Below, piece after piece: positions 15,672-21,703 of a DNA stretch of 23,152 nucleotides. Below the pieces are notes generated by a model, which had not been told where the DNA came from, ran no database searches, and saw only the letters and a program-made list of their open reading frames with translations. The stretch spans positions 1-23,152 of the IMG/VR virus record IMGVR_UViG_3300042731_008554; one strand, given 5' to 3'. Position numbers and translations under genes: made by a program. How positions within the stretch are numbered: the stretch's first letter is position 1; each line of letters begins with the position of its first letter. Origin of the DNA: a virus.

Positions 15672-16807
15672 TAGGTTCTCCCCCTGACGGAATCACTTTC
15701 CTCGGTTATGAACGTAAGGCCATTGATATCGCAGTACTGGCGAATAGCAAGACCGCCGCCATACACAACAAACAGCAGGTCTTCTGGTCTATCTACGCCC
15801 GCCCTGGTCATAGCTATGCTAACTGCTGCATCCAGCATATCTATGGCGTCCTCAAGCTCAGTGTACCCACGAGTAGCGTACGCTTTCCACCCCTGTGGAA
15901 CGCCAAGCATATTGTAGTCGTCGAATTTCTCCGCAACATTCATGTCAACAAATACGCGCAAGCCGCACGTTTGCCAATACCTGGACAACCAGCGCTTTTT
16001 GTATATATAGTACAGCCCAACGGCAACCGGCGTGTCTGCCCCGCATGAGAAATTAGGCTCAACAACAGAAACCGCGCCACTGTTGGGTAAATGCTCAGGA
16101 TGCTTCCACAAAGCGGTAAATTTGTAGTCATCAGTGTAAAAATGCACTGAGCCGTCATACGATTTGCCTCTGTGCCTGGCGGTGCGACCCCATTTCTCAA
16201 ATGGCGAGTCAACATAATCTGCCTGCAAAGACAAATCAAGCACTGGTATTCCCCACCGATTGTTTGTTGAGAACAGCGCATTTGGCACATCTGACGGTTT
16301 AAATTTCTCGTCAGCGTCGCCGGTTTGCTCTTCTGCGGCGCTGCCCTTGGATTGCAGCATGTCACTGATCGATTCCATTTTGCGTTCGCGTATCTGGCGT
16401 ATCGCATCAAGATCAAACCCGACCGTTATGTTTGGCGTGCTTTCCGCAAGCTTCTTGAGAATGTTTTTTAGCGCTGACTGGTCGTAGCCAGCGCGCCTGC
16501 CTACTTCATTTAGCGCGAGCGATACTGCATCGTGCTGCTCGGCAGGTATCCAGTCCGCAACAATAACAGGGACCATCCAGGCACCGTCTTTGGAGACGCT
16601 GATATTACGTGGTGGGTCGTTCCCAGCCTTGCAGTATGCATCTAGCGCCTGGATGCGCCCGTTTCCACCAATTACAACGCTATTGCTAACAACAACATCG
16701 CCTATGAAACCGTAATCCCTAAATGAGGCGTGTAGCTCTTCGATATCGTGCTTTTTTGGGTTGCCTTCCAGCAACATTCCCCTTAGCTCTTCAAGCGGCA
16801 ATCTCAT
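15671..16807 (-). CDS. ParB-like N-terminal domain fused to DUF4417
   Basis: This gene encodes 378 residues from the ATG at 16805-16807, which overlaps the upstream stop (TAATG) and has GGAGG seven bases ahead. Residues about 10-110 match a ParB/sulfiredoxin-like domain: GNPKKHDIEELHASFRDYG (15-33), then VVIGGNGRIQALDAY (44-58), the phosphoryl-binding GxxR-like motif, and ADWIPAEQHDAVSLALNE. Residues about 180-360 resemble DUF4417: NRWGIPVLDLSLQADYVDSP, then AVSVVEPNFSCG and a C-terminal LLFVVYGGG. Proteins with either half are common beside phage terminases. A DNA- or nucleotide-dependent packaging accessory role is inferred; the function of DUF4417 is not known to me. Confidence 0.85.
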   Translation of the reverse strand: MRLPLEELRGMLLEGNPKKHDIEELHASFRDYGFIGDVVVSNSVVIGGNGRIQALDAYCKAGNDPPRNISVSKDGAWMVPVIVADWIPAEQHDAVSLALNEVGRRAGYDQSALKNILKKLAESTPNITVGFDLDAIRQIRERKMESISDMLQSKGSAAEEQTGDADEKFKPSDVPNALFSTNNRWGIPVLDLSLQADYVDSPFEKWGRTARHRGKSYDGSVHFYTDDYKFTALWKHPEHLPNSGAVSVVEPNFSCGADTPVAVGLYYIYKKRWLSRYWQTCGLRVFVDMNVAEKFDDYNMLGVPQGWKAYATRGYTELEDAIDMLDAAVSIAMTRAGVDRPEDLLFVVYGGGLAIRQYCDINGLTFITEESDSVRGRT

Positions 16808-17076
16808 TAGCACGCCTCCGCGCGCACCGCACGCATCAATCGCAAACGGTCTGGGTGCATATGCCATGCCACGTCTTCCAGAACGCGATCGATCTCGCCG
16901 TACGGCAGCTCCATGACATTTTCGTCGGTAAATTGGTCGATATACCTGAGCAGATCGCCAAGCGCAGCCATCTCAACATCTACATTGCCGGCAGTAGTAA
17001 ATGTAGTCGAAAGCTCAAGTATGACCTGCGCGTCCTCGATTGTCAGATTAGAGAAATCAAACCTTATTCTCTGCAT
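16807..17076 (-). CDS. Hypothetical protein
   Basis: This 89-residue protein starts MQRIRFDFSNLTIEDAQVI, with a GGGGG site five bases ahead. It is acidic and helical: a beta-strand-like start, then an amphipathic helix (DAQVILELSTTFTTA), MAALGDLLRYIDQFTDENVM and a C-terminal YGEIDRVLEDVAWHM helix. It overlaps the zinc-binding gene upstream by 20 bases, and its stop overlaps the start of the ParB-DUF4417 gene. There is no recognisable motif. Coupling suggests it is made in step with the downstream ParB-like protein. Confidence 0.72.
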   Translation of the reverse strand: MQRIRFDFSNLTIEDAQVILELSTTFTTAGNVDVEMAALGDLLRYIDQFTDENVMELPYGEIDRVLEDVAWHMHPDRLRLMRAVRAEAC

Positions 17077-17329
17077 TTTTCCCCCTGTGACGCATTAGGC
17101 TGTAATGTCTTTTCCTTAGACGGAATTCGGAGTCAAGCCAATATCGCAGCCTGCGCAGTTCCAGAATCTCGTCCCTGTGAGCAACGTAATACGCTCGCGC
17201 GCGCTGCTTCGCACAGTATTTGCACGTGTACGCGTGCCCATCTGGCGAGCTTGCGTCTTTGTGGAACGCATCAAGCGGCTTGCGCCACCCGCATACGCTG
17301 CACAACTTCTGCGTCTGCTTTGTGACCAT
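17057..17329 (-). CDS. Small zinc-ribbon (CxxC/CxxC) protein
   Basis: This 90-residue basic protein has KLCSVCGWRKPLDAFHKD (8-25) and YTCKYCAKQRARAYYVAH (34-51). The two Cys-x2-Cys pairs about 26 residues apart form a four-cysteine zinc site. This pattern is common at the N-terminus of phage HNH-type endonucleases, but the catalytic HNH residues are not evident here and the remaining 40 residues are a basic helix (RLRYWLDSEFRLRKRHYSLMRHRG). It probably binds nucleic acid; a nuclease role is unsupported. Its start overlaps the upstream stop. Confidence 0.78.
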   Translation of the reverse strand: MVTKQTQKLCSVCGWRKPLDAFHKDASSPDGHAYTCKYCAKQRARAYYVAHRDEILELRRLRYWLDSEFRLRKRHYSLMRHRGKNAENKV

Positions 17330-17703
17330 TATACACCAACAATGTCACAATATCTTAGCCATACAATAGATATCGCCATAGCAGGCGATAATTTTTGCGA
17401 ATACACGATGCCGTGCTCTGGCGAAACAACGGCATATACACAGGCGATTCCCTGGAGATCGATCGACAACGCAGCGTACGGAAGCTCGTAGAATAGAACC
17501 CACGCATCATCCATGCTTTCCGAGTACCGGGGAAAGCCTATGCGTTTGGCAACAACGCTGGTTGCTGCCTCGAACGTGTCTCTTTTTCCATCAGGCGACA
17601 CTGCAACGAACAAATTGTTGTCGGTCGCGCGTATTTCCCACCCGCGGCGGTGACACACGGCAAACCGTACTTGTTCTGATGTCAGATCGTCATAATTATC
17701 CAT
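17329..17703 (-). CDS. Hypothetical protein, phage ABA-sandwich-like
   Basis: This 124-residue protein starts MDNYDDLTSEQVRFAVCHRRGWEI. The early SEQVRFAVCHRRGW and central FPRYSESMDDAWVLFYELP segments resemble the small phage alpha/beta sandwich proteins found in early or recombination operons. The C-terminal half is beta-rich and mildly hydrophobic (ALSIDLQGIACVYAVVSPE, AMAISIVWLRYCDIVGV) but not a convincing membrane segment. It overlaps the RusA gene upstream by 8 bases and the zinc-ribbon gene downstream by one. Function unknown. Confidence 0.75.
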   Translation of the reverse strand: MDNYDDLTSEQVRFAVCHRRGWEIRATDNNLFVAVSPDGKRDTFEAATSVVAKRIGFPRYSESMDDAWVLFYELPYAALSIDLQGIACVYAVVSPEHGIVYSQKLSPAMAISIVWLRYCDIVGV

Positions 17704-18067
17704 GCGTCACAGCCCAAAGCACAGAATCCATAGAAAACGGCGCTATTGCCGTACGTATCCCAGGGTTCTCCTTGTCCAATTCCATTCTAGCATATAATTC
17801 TACGACCTGTTTGTCGTTCTCGTACGCGTATCCCTGTAGCCCATCTAGCAACGCCTTAGTATAGTTATCAACGTCTCCGCGCTGTCTTGTTGGCATGGTT
17901 ATTTCGGCATATACGCTGATATCGCCGCACACCATTTCCATCCCGGCGGCGCTAAGGGCAATGTGTTCCAGCCAATCTTTATAGCCATCAGGGTAATATG
18001 CGCCACGGCGTCCAAGCCTTGGGCGCGGGCATACCCTGGGACGCCCAGGAATGCTAATAAGTTGCAT
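17696..18067 (-). CDS. rusA: RusA-type Holliday junction resolvase
   Basis: This 123-residue protein has the length typical of RusA (about 120). The core GDVDNYTKALLDGLQGYAYENDKQV (64-88) carries D65, D67, N68 and K71 with D75, and the ND pair with D85: the acidic metal ligands and conserved lysine of RusA. The N-terminus has the basic RPRVCPRPRLGRRG stretch and a strand SVYAEITMPTRQ before the core. It resolves four-way DNA junctions by paired nicking as a dimer, useful for replication or before packaging. It overlaps the upstream coiled-coil gene by 14 bases and has only a weak ribosome site, so coupled translation is likely. Confidence 0.93.
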   Translation of the reverse strand: MQLISIPGRPRVCPRPRLGRRGAYYPDGYKDWLEHIALSAAGMEMVCGDISVYAEITMPTRQRGDVDNYTKALLDGLQGYAYENDKQVVELYARMELDKENPGIRTAIAPFSMDSVLWAVTHG

Positions 18068-18218
18068 CCGTTATACCAATCTTTTCCAACGCCTCCGCGA
18101 AACGGACGAATGCAATTCTGAGGTTCTCGTACGCCTGCGCAAGGTTTTCCACGTCCTTGACTAGCTGTGATTTTCCCGATTGCACGGGCTTGGTGGTATC
18201 GCTAGATATCGTACTCAC
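18054..18218 (-). CDS. Small coiled-coil hypothetical protein
   Basis: This gene encodes 54 residues from a GTG at 18216-18218, which overlaps the end of the membrane-protein gene and has AAAGG seven bases upstream. An ATG ten codons earlier lacks a clear site, so the GTG is preferred. The N-terminus is Ser/Thr-rich, and residues about 20-48 (LVKDVENLAQAYENLRIAFV and on) form a heptad-type helix. It overlaps the RusA gene by 14 bases. It may be a small dimeric regulator or accessory; no family recognised. Confidence 0.62.
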   Translation of the reverse strand: MSTISSDTTKPVQSGKSQLVKDVENLAQAYENLRIAFVRFAEALEKIGITDATY

Positions 18219-18483
18219 TGTCAAACCTTTCGAATATGACCATTCCAATCAGTGCGGGCCACGACACCATTGTTCCAATAGACATATACATAGTGTACCC
18301 AACGAAGCTTGCAGCCTCAACGGGGGTCCACGGAGTACCGTTATACGTATCGACGCATTCTTTCAGCGAGAAGCCGTTGTAATATATCGATCTAGTCAGT
18401 ATGCATATCATGGATGAGAACACACCGACCGCAAGCAATATGCCAATGCCGGTATATACATCCCACAGCATATCTAAGTCCAT
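18202..18483 (-). CDS. Small membrane protein, two predicted TM segments
   Basis: This 93-residue protein starts MDLDMLWDVYTG, with GGGAG about nine bases before the ATG. There are two hydrophobic stretches: residues 12-31 (GIGILLAVGVFSSMICILTR) and 57-84 (EAASFVGYTMYMSIGTMVSW then PALIGMVIF), separated by a polar loop with YNGTPWTP. The acidic C-terminus ends FDSEYDI. It lies between the first operon gene and the coiled-coil gene. It could be an inner membrane protein altering host physiology or exclusion; nothing identifies it as a holin. No family recognised. Confidence 0.72.
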   Translation of the reverse strand: MDLDMLWDVYTGIGILLAVGVFSSMICILTRSIYYNGFSLKECVDTYNGTPWTPVEAASFVGYTMYMSIGTMVSWPALIGMVIFERFDSEYDI

Positions 18484-18489
18484 AGCTAG

Positions 18490-19137
18490 CTACTCCCACG
18501 TCTCTGCAACCAGGCCGTAGTGTATTGAGCTATCTCTGAGAGACATCAATACACGCTGAACTCCTGGGAGATCGCAACCGTAATGCACCAGCAGCAGCCC
18601 CAGAGATTCAATAATAGCCGCCGATCTGATGCCATCAACGCAGTCGAGGTGGCCCGGAAGAAGCACGCCAGTCTCAAGGCTTGCAATATCAGGGGGCATT
18701 TCTGTGCCGCCAACTGCATCTACAGTGATTTTGCCGGCGCGGCCAGCGGTTCGCGCAAAGTCCACAAGCCACCGATCAAACATGTCGGTCTTTTCTTTAG
18801 CGTCGATGCACGCAAGCATATAGCAAAACGACAACTTTATTGCAGTAATGTCGCTGCCATCCAGGTGCGAGCGCGCAACGCGCATGGCTGCGTCGATTAT
18901 TGCATCGTTGCGTTTCATATCGCCAATAATTTCATCTAGCGCGTGGGAAATTGCCGATGATGCCGCCGCCGCAATGTACAAAGAGCCCGACAGCGCTTTT
19001 TGGAACACTGTCGATGCGCGCTCCTCTGCGGAAGCTTCTTCGACGATGCGCGCAAGGCTCTCATCGCTACCGGTGCGTCTTTTGATAAGATCGCTCATCT
19101 CTACTAGATTCTCGGTTTCGGCTGTTTTGTATGCCAT
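18490..19137 (-). CDS. Hypothetical protein, first gene of leftward operon
   Basis: This 215-residue protein has AGGAGG five bases before the ATG and a near-consensus promoter just upstream. It is mainly helical: a charged N-terminus with LVEMSDLIKRRTGSDESLARIVEEA, then an Ala/Ser-rich segment (SGSLYIAAAASSAISHALDE) and a mixed helical C-terminal half with HLDCVDGIRSAAIIESLGLLLVHYGCDLPG. There is no signal peptide, clear membrane segment or catalytic motif. As the first gene after the strongest promoter, it should be abundantly made. No family recognised. Confidence 0.78.
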   Translation of the reverse strand: MAYKTAETENLVEMSDLIKRRTGSDESLARIVEEASAEERASTVFQKALSGSLYIAAAASSAISHALDEIIGDMKRNDAIIDAAMRVARSHLDGSDITAIKLSFCYMLACIDAKEKTDMFDRWLVDFARTAGRAGKITVDAVGGTEMPPDIASLETGVLLPGHLDCVDGIRSAAIIESLGLLLVHYGCDLPGVQRVLMSLRDSSIHYGLVAETWE

Positions 19138-19166
19138 GATTCCTCCTGTTATATTATGCTATGCTG

Positions 19167-19195
19167 ATAATACACCTAAAAATGCAACGTGTCAA
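19167..19195 (-). promoter_or_regulatory. Sigma-70-type promoter, leftward
   Basis: On the minus strand TTGACA (19190-19195, full consensus) and TATTAT (19167-19172, 5 of 6) are separated by exactly 17 bases. The hexamers lie 30-58 bases upstream of the 18490-19137 gene, giving a short leader that ends in AGGAGG. It should start the operon that runs through RusA to the terminase and head genes. The -35 box is part of a palindrome shared with the divergent promoter. Confidence 0.82.
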
Positions 19196-19204
19196 GCGCT
19201 TGAC
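19191..19204. promoter_or_regulatory. 14-bp perfect palindrome between divergent -35 boxes (putative operator)
   Basis: GTCAAGCGCTTGAC is a perfect inverted repeat. Each arm overlaps the -35 hexamer of one of two divergent promoters. A dimeric DNA-binding protein on this site would cover both -35 boxes and control both directions. No obvious repressor gene is in the window, so the ligand would have to be encoded elsewhere or by the host. The palindrome partly follows from two TTGAC elements back to back, which tempers the operator reading. Confidence 0.6.
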
Positions 19205-19228
19205 TTGCGCGGCGCAACGCGCTAATAT
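19200..19228 (+). promoter_or_regulatory. Sigma-70-type promoter, rightward
   Basis: TTGACT (19200-19205, 5 of 6) and TAATAT (19223-19228, close to TATAAT) are 17 bases apart on the plus strand. They lie about 32 bases before the ATG of the only plus-strand gene, which has an AGGGGAA ribosome site. It is the sole rightward promoter here with a matching gene. Confidence 0.78.
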
Positions 19229-19259
19229 GTTATGGGAAAATATCTTTATAGGGGAACAT

Positions 19260-19499
19260 ATGAAAATCGTACTAAAAATAGCAGTGTGCGCCACGGCGAT
19301 GGTTGGCATCTCGGCGATGATCATCATCACGCTTGGAAATCCAACACAGGAAAATATTATATTACTTGCGCTTTTGTCGGTGTGGTGTACTGCAATCGCA
19401 ACCGGCGCAATCATCCTGGATGCCGTGTATATCCCAAGGGTAAGCAGGGAAAACCACTCCACAATACCAAGCGGGTACCAATACGACGATAAAGCATAG
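19260..19499 (+). CDS. Small two-TM membrane protein on the opposite strand (moron-like)
   Basis: This 79-residue protein starts MKIVLKIAVCATAMVGISAM. AGGGGAA lies five bases before the ATG, and a near-consensus promoter precedes it. Residues 4-23 and 33-54 (IILLALLSVWCTAIATGAII) are hydrophobic enough to span the membrane, and the tail (PRVSRENHSTIPSGYQYDDKA) is polar. It is the only gene in the window transcribed rightward, with its own promoter inside a leftward genome, the hallmark of an independently expressed accessory (moron) gene. A role in superinfection exclusion or host membrane modification is possible but unproven. It ends two bases before the tRNA-Arg gene, facing it. Confidence 0.8.
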   Translation: MKIVLKIAVCATAMVGISAMIIITLGNPTQENIILLALLSVWCTAIATGAIILDAVYIPRVSRENHSTIPSGYQYDDKA

Positions 19500-19501
19500 A
19501 A

Positions 19502-19573
19502 TACCGCAGGGGGGACTCGAACCCCCACTGCCAGTTTAGAAGACTGGTGCCCTGTCCATTAGGCGACTGCGGC
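19502..19573 (-). tRNA. tRNA-Arg (UCU)
   Basis: On the minus strand all four arms fold. The acceptor GCCGCAG pairs with CTGCGGT (one G-U), the D-stem is GCCT/GGGC, and the anticodon stem CCAGT/ACTGG encloses loop CTTCTAA (anticodon TCT, reading AGA). The T-arm GGGGG-TTCGAGT-CCCCC is canonical, with A at the discriminator. CCA is not encoded. The first base of the tRNA is also the last base of the stop codon of the gene at 19573-19812, so the two must be processed from one transcript. It probably supplements rare AGA decoding. Confidence 0.93.
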
Positions 19574-19812
19574 TATTCTTGCTTTTCCCGCTTTGCTTTT
19601 ACGCGTGCGCGAGCGCTGTTTCTGCGCTCAATTGTTTCCTGCTTCAGCTTTCTACCTGCCTCGTTAAGCTGGTAGTACTGGTGCACAACACGATCTTGTG
19701 CTGCTGCCTCTTCCGGGCTTATCATGTAATCCATATCGCGCTTCGCGGCAATATATACGATGACTGGGCCAATCAAGGCTGCGGCGGCAAGAATTATATT
19801 TAGGTCACTCAT
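19573..19812 (-). CDS. Small membrane-anchored protein between two tRNAs
   Basis: This 79-residue protein starts MSDLNIILAAAALIGPVIVY, with GGGAG seven bases upstream. Residues 5-23 are one N-terminal membrane anchor. The rest is a charged helix-rich domain (SPEEAAAQDRVVHQYYQLNE) with a strongly basic C-terminus (RRNSARARVKAKREKQE). It fills the gap between tRNA-Thr and tRNA-Arg almost exactly. A longer frame running through the tRNA-Thr gene is rejected. A spanin or holin role is not supported; the topology fits a single-anchor cytoplasmic protein that may touch nucleic acid or membrane. Confidence 0.75.
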   Translation of the reverse strand: MSDLNIILAAAALIGPVIVYIAAKRDMDYMISPEEAAAQDRVVHQYYQLNEAGRKLKQETIERRNSARARVKAKREKQE

Positions 19813-19825
19813 GTGCAACTCCCAA

Positions 19826-19893
19826 AGCCGGTGGCGGGAGTCGAACCCGCGTCTCGCGCCGTACAAAGACGCCGCCGAACTGTTCGCACCGGC
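19826..19893 (-). tRNA. tRNA-Thr (UGU) with degenerate D-arm
   Basis: The acceptor stem GCCGGTG/CACCGGC is a perfect 7 bp. The T-arm GCGGG-TTCGACT-CCCGC is canonical. The anticodon stem GCGTC/GGCGC (one T-G) holds loop TTTGTAC, giving anticodon TGT for ACA codons. Between acceptor and anticodon stems only 14 bases remain (CGAACAGTTCGGCG) instead of about 19. They can form only CGAA-CAG-TTCG, and T8 and the GG of the D-loop are missing. Total length is 68. It is clearly tRNA-derived; whether it is charged and functional or decaying is open. Confidence 0.75.
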
Positions 19894-19900
19894 GTTTTGA

Positions 19901-20359
19901 TTATGTGCCGCGGTATCGCCATGAATCGGGGTGGGCCTCCCAGCTCGTCGGGAGCGTTCCGCCACACGGCTGAAGCTTGTCATCTTGGGGCTGACGGACT
20001 GTTTCGACTGGGCTAGCAAATCCTTCGGCACCGGTACACCACACCCATTCTTCGCTTTGCGTACCCCTGTAGTATTGCATGGGTTTGATCTTCCCGGTCA
20101 GCACGCCAAGCAACCTGTACAGCGCGGTCGCAGTTTCTTTATCCATGCCCATCTCGTCTAGCGCGACCTCGTAGCTGACGGGCTCGCCCGATTTGTTGTC
20201 GCTAATCCAGAAGCCAATCAGGGCTTGAATCATGTCCGGCGCTTGGCCGAAATCGTCCTCGAAGCGCGAGACGTATGTTTGAACGCCATGCTTCAGTGTG
20301 ATAACGACGACATCATCGTCGCCATATTCCAGACTAACCGTTTTCAAATGCTCTGACAT
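19901..20359 (-). CDS. Hypothetical protein
   Basis: This 152-residue protein starts MSEHLKTVSLEYGDDDVVVITL, with AGGAG eight bases before the ATG. It is acidic and alpha/beta: an N-terminal beta hairpin (KTVSLEYGDDDVVVITLKHG), then helices DMIQALIGFWISDNKSGE and DEMGMDKETATALYRLLGVLT, and a C-terminal Trp/Cys-containing tail (EEWVWCTGAEGF). There is no catalytic motif or membrane segment. It overlaps the deoxyribosyltransferase-like gene upstream by 26 bases and ends shortly before tRNA-Thr. No family recognised. Confidence 0.75.
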   Translation of the reverse strand: MSEHLKTVSLEYGDDDVVVITLKHGVQTYVSRFEDDFGQAPDMIQALIGFWISDNKSGEPVSYEVALDEMGMDKETATALYRLLGVLTGKIKPMQYYRGTQSEEWVWCTGAEGFASPVETVRQPQDDKLQPCGGTLPTSWEAHPDSWRYRGT

Positions 20360-21029
20360 ACTCTTTCTCCTGTGACCAATAGCGTATCGGCTTATTTAGA
20401 TTCTTCGCATATTCTATCTCGGAACGCGTTGATTCGCCAATATATCCGTCATAGTCAACGACGAAAACCTCTTCCGAGCACCAAATTTTGTGCTTGTGAA
20501 AATCGTCAAGTTTGTATTTCAGGGCACCCGCGCTGGGCATAATCCCAACATCAACGAGCCATTCGACGTGTTCGTCACTGCGCAGATTAACGCCAGACCC
20601 AAGCACTATGTTGCCCCGCGCAGTCTCCACGCATTCCACAAGCTGCTGCTGACGCCAGAAGCGCGTGGAGCCGCATATGCAAATTACTTTTGGGTCTAGA
20701 GATTTGCCGCGCCATATCAGCAGCGAAGTTATCATATCGTCAAACTCAGCATGAAACGTTTCATGGTCCCTGAAGACGGATGCCCTGATGTGAAAGCAAT
20801 CGCCAGAGCGCCACGGAAGTGAAATCTCGTACATGTCCGTGGTCGGGTTCCAATCGACGTAATCCATATGCATACTGACGCACGCCAGCAGCCATTGTAG
20901 CCGGCCATACGCCGCCTCGCGCTCTGTGGGATGAAATTTGGGCCGGCGCTCGGCCAGATATATCAGTATCACGACTGCCACACTAAATAGTGTAAACAAT
21001 ATGATCGCATTTCCTAGTTCTATGTCCAT
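20334..21029 (-). CDS. Membrane-anchored nucleoside 2-deoxyribosyltransferase-like protein
   Basis: This 231-residue protein starts MDIELGNAIILFTLFSVAVV, with AGGAGG six bases upstream. Residues 7-26 form one membrane anchor. From about 112 it shows the nucleoside 2-deoxyribosyltransferase-like pattern common in phages: KVICICGSTRF (114-124), DDFHKHKIWCSEEVFVVDYD (175-194), then GYIGESTRSEIEYAKNLNKP, with the Gly-rich substrate loop and an acidic residue in the catalytic region. The family acts on nucleosides or nucleotides, exchanging or hydrolysing the glycosidic bond. The middle part (40-110) is unassigned. The anchor is unusual for the family. It probably has a role in nucleotide salvage or modified-base supply. 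Confidence 0.82.
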   Translation of the reverse strand: MDIELGNAIILFTLFSVAVVILIYLAERRPKFHPTEREAAYGRLQWLLACVSMHMDYVDWNPTTDMYEISLPWRSGDCFHIRASVFRDHETFHAEFDDMITSLLIWRGKSLDPKVICICGSTRFWRQQQLVECVETARGNIVLGSGVNLRSDEHVEWLVDVGIMPSAGALKYKLDDFHKHKIWCSEEVFVVDYDGYIGESTRSEIEYAKNLNKPIRYWSQEKEYVRAFENG

Positions 21030-21044
21030 CTATTCCTCCTAATG

Positions 21045-21128
21045 TCAGTCATCTTCTGGATAATCCCAATAGCCGCTGTGGCGACGTACAGTGAAGTCGC
21101 CGCCATCTAGTAGTTTTTTCGGTGCCAT
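21045..21128 (-). CDS. Tiny hypothetical protein (27 residues)
   Basis: An open frame fills the gap between two genes: MAPKKLLDGGDFTVRRHSGY, then WDYPEDD, with its stop at 21045-21047. An alternative start five codons earlier (ATG at 21141-21143) has GGAA eight bases upstream and would overlap the end of the previous gene, giving 32 residues. The composition (basic start, aromatic and acidic end) looks protein-like, and the flanking genes leave exactly this gap. Too short to classify. Confidence 0.45.
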   Translation of the reverse strand: MAPKKLLDGGDFTVRRHSGYWDYPEDD

Positions 21129-21135
21129 GATTGCT

Positions 21136-21432
21136 CTAGCCATCTTCTTGTTCCGTGCCAGCACAATCGACCACCATTTCCCAATTGATTTCAGAGTGTC
21201 CATTAACATCATCCTTGATGAGATCAGTAATCATCTCGACTATCTTATAGTCAAGCTCGCCGGCAAACAACATACCGTCCGACACGTCAACGTACCCACT
21301 GCTGGAACAGATACGCCACGCTCGTTCCGCCGGGCGGCGCTCAAGCTTTAAGCCGTGGGCCTGTAATGCGGCGCACGCTATCATCTCCATAATCTTCGTA
21401 TGGGCATTTATCAGGTGATTCATCTCCGTCAT
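21136..21432 (-). CDS. Hypothetical protein with long overlap into upstream gene
   Basis: This 98-residue protein starts MTEMNHLINAHTKIMEMIAC, with GGAG seven bases upstream. The first helix (HLINAHTKIMEMIACAALQA) is amphipathic, then a basic ERRPAERAWRI, a beta segment YVDVSDGMLFAGEL, and a helix IVEMITDLIKDDV. The C-terminus is acidic. It overlaps the 3' end of the upstream gene by 92 bases in another frame, unusually long for this window. An internal start (second or third Met) would shorten the overlap but loses the best ribosome site. No family recognised. Confidence 0.65.
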   Translation of the reverse strand: MTEMNHLINAHTKIMEMIACAALQAHGLKLERRPAERAWRICSSSGYVDVSDGMLFAGELDYKIVEMITDLIKDDVNGHSEINWEMVVDCAGTEQEDG

Positions 21433-21703
21433 TTTTCCACTCCGCTATATAGATATAATGTTCTGGGCTGAGATCATACGTCGGGATGTACCACCCGGCG
21501 TATTTGACAACGCATTTCGACACGGCAATCGACACATCGCCATACGTAATACAGAACTCGTGCGGAACATCGTCGATGAAGTCCACCAACGCATCGTCGT
21601 CGGTTGCGAACATGATGCGCCCGCTGTTAATGTCGATATCAAACAGAATGCATTTCCTAAACCAATCGTCAAAGTGTACTGTTGCGTTAATAGCTTTACT
21701 CAT
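21341..21703 (-). CDS. Hypothetical acidic protein
   Basis: This gene encodes 120 residues from the ATG at 21701-21703 (MSKAINATVHFDDWFRKCIL), with AGAAG seven to eight bases upstream. A longer frame is rejected because it would run into the 57-residue gene upstream. It is acidic and beta-rich (ILFDIDINSGRIMF, EFCITYGDVSIAVSKCVVKY, HYIYIAEWKNDG) with DDDALVDFIDDVP. There is no membrane segment or catalytic motif. It overlaps the next gene by 92 bases. Function unknown. Confidence 0.72.
   Translation of the reverse strand: MSKAINATVHFDDWFRKCILFDIDINSGRIMFATDDDALVDFIDDVPHEFCITYGDVSIAVSKCVVKYAGWYIPTYDLSPEHYIYIAEWKNDGDESPDKCPYEDYGDDSVRRITGPRLKA

Noticed and set aside
15358-15687. Plus-strand Arg/Ser/Pro-rich frame over the terminase small subunit region
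   Set aside because: Low-complexity mirror of the Gly/Arg-rich minus-strand gene, with no ribosome site.
17057-17329. HNH endonuclease call for the zinc-ribbon protein
   Set aside because: Cys pairs are present but the catalytic histidine/asparagine pattern is not evident and the protein is too short after the zinc site.
18202-18483. Holin
   Set aside because: Two membrane segments alone are not enough; no lysin or spanin gene is adjacent and the gene sits in a recombination/packaging operon.
19154-19528. Hydrophobic minus-strand frame opposite the two-TM gene
   Set aside because: It starts inside the tRNA-Arg T-arm, has no ribosome site, crosses both divergent promoters, and hydrophobicity is expected on the strand opposite a membrane protein.
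19573-20031. Longer reading of the membrane-anchored gene up to 152 residues
   Set aside because: It would run through the tRNA-Thr gene; the internal ATG at 19812 has a good GGGAG site and an N-terminal membrane anchor.
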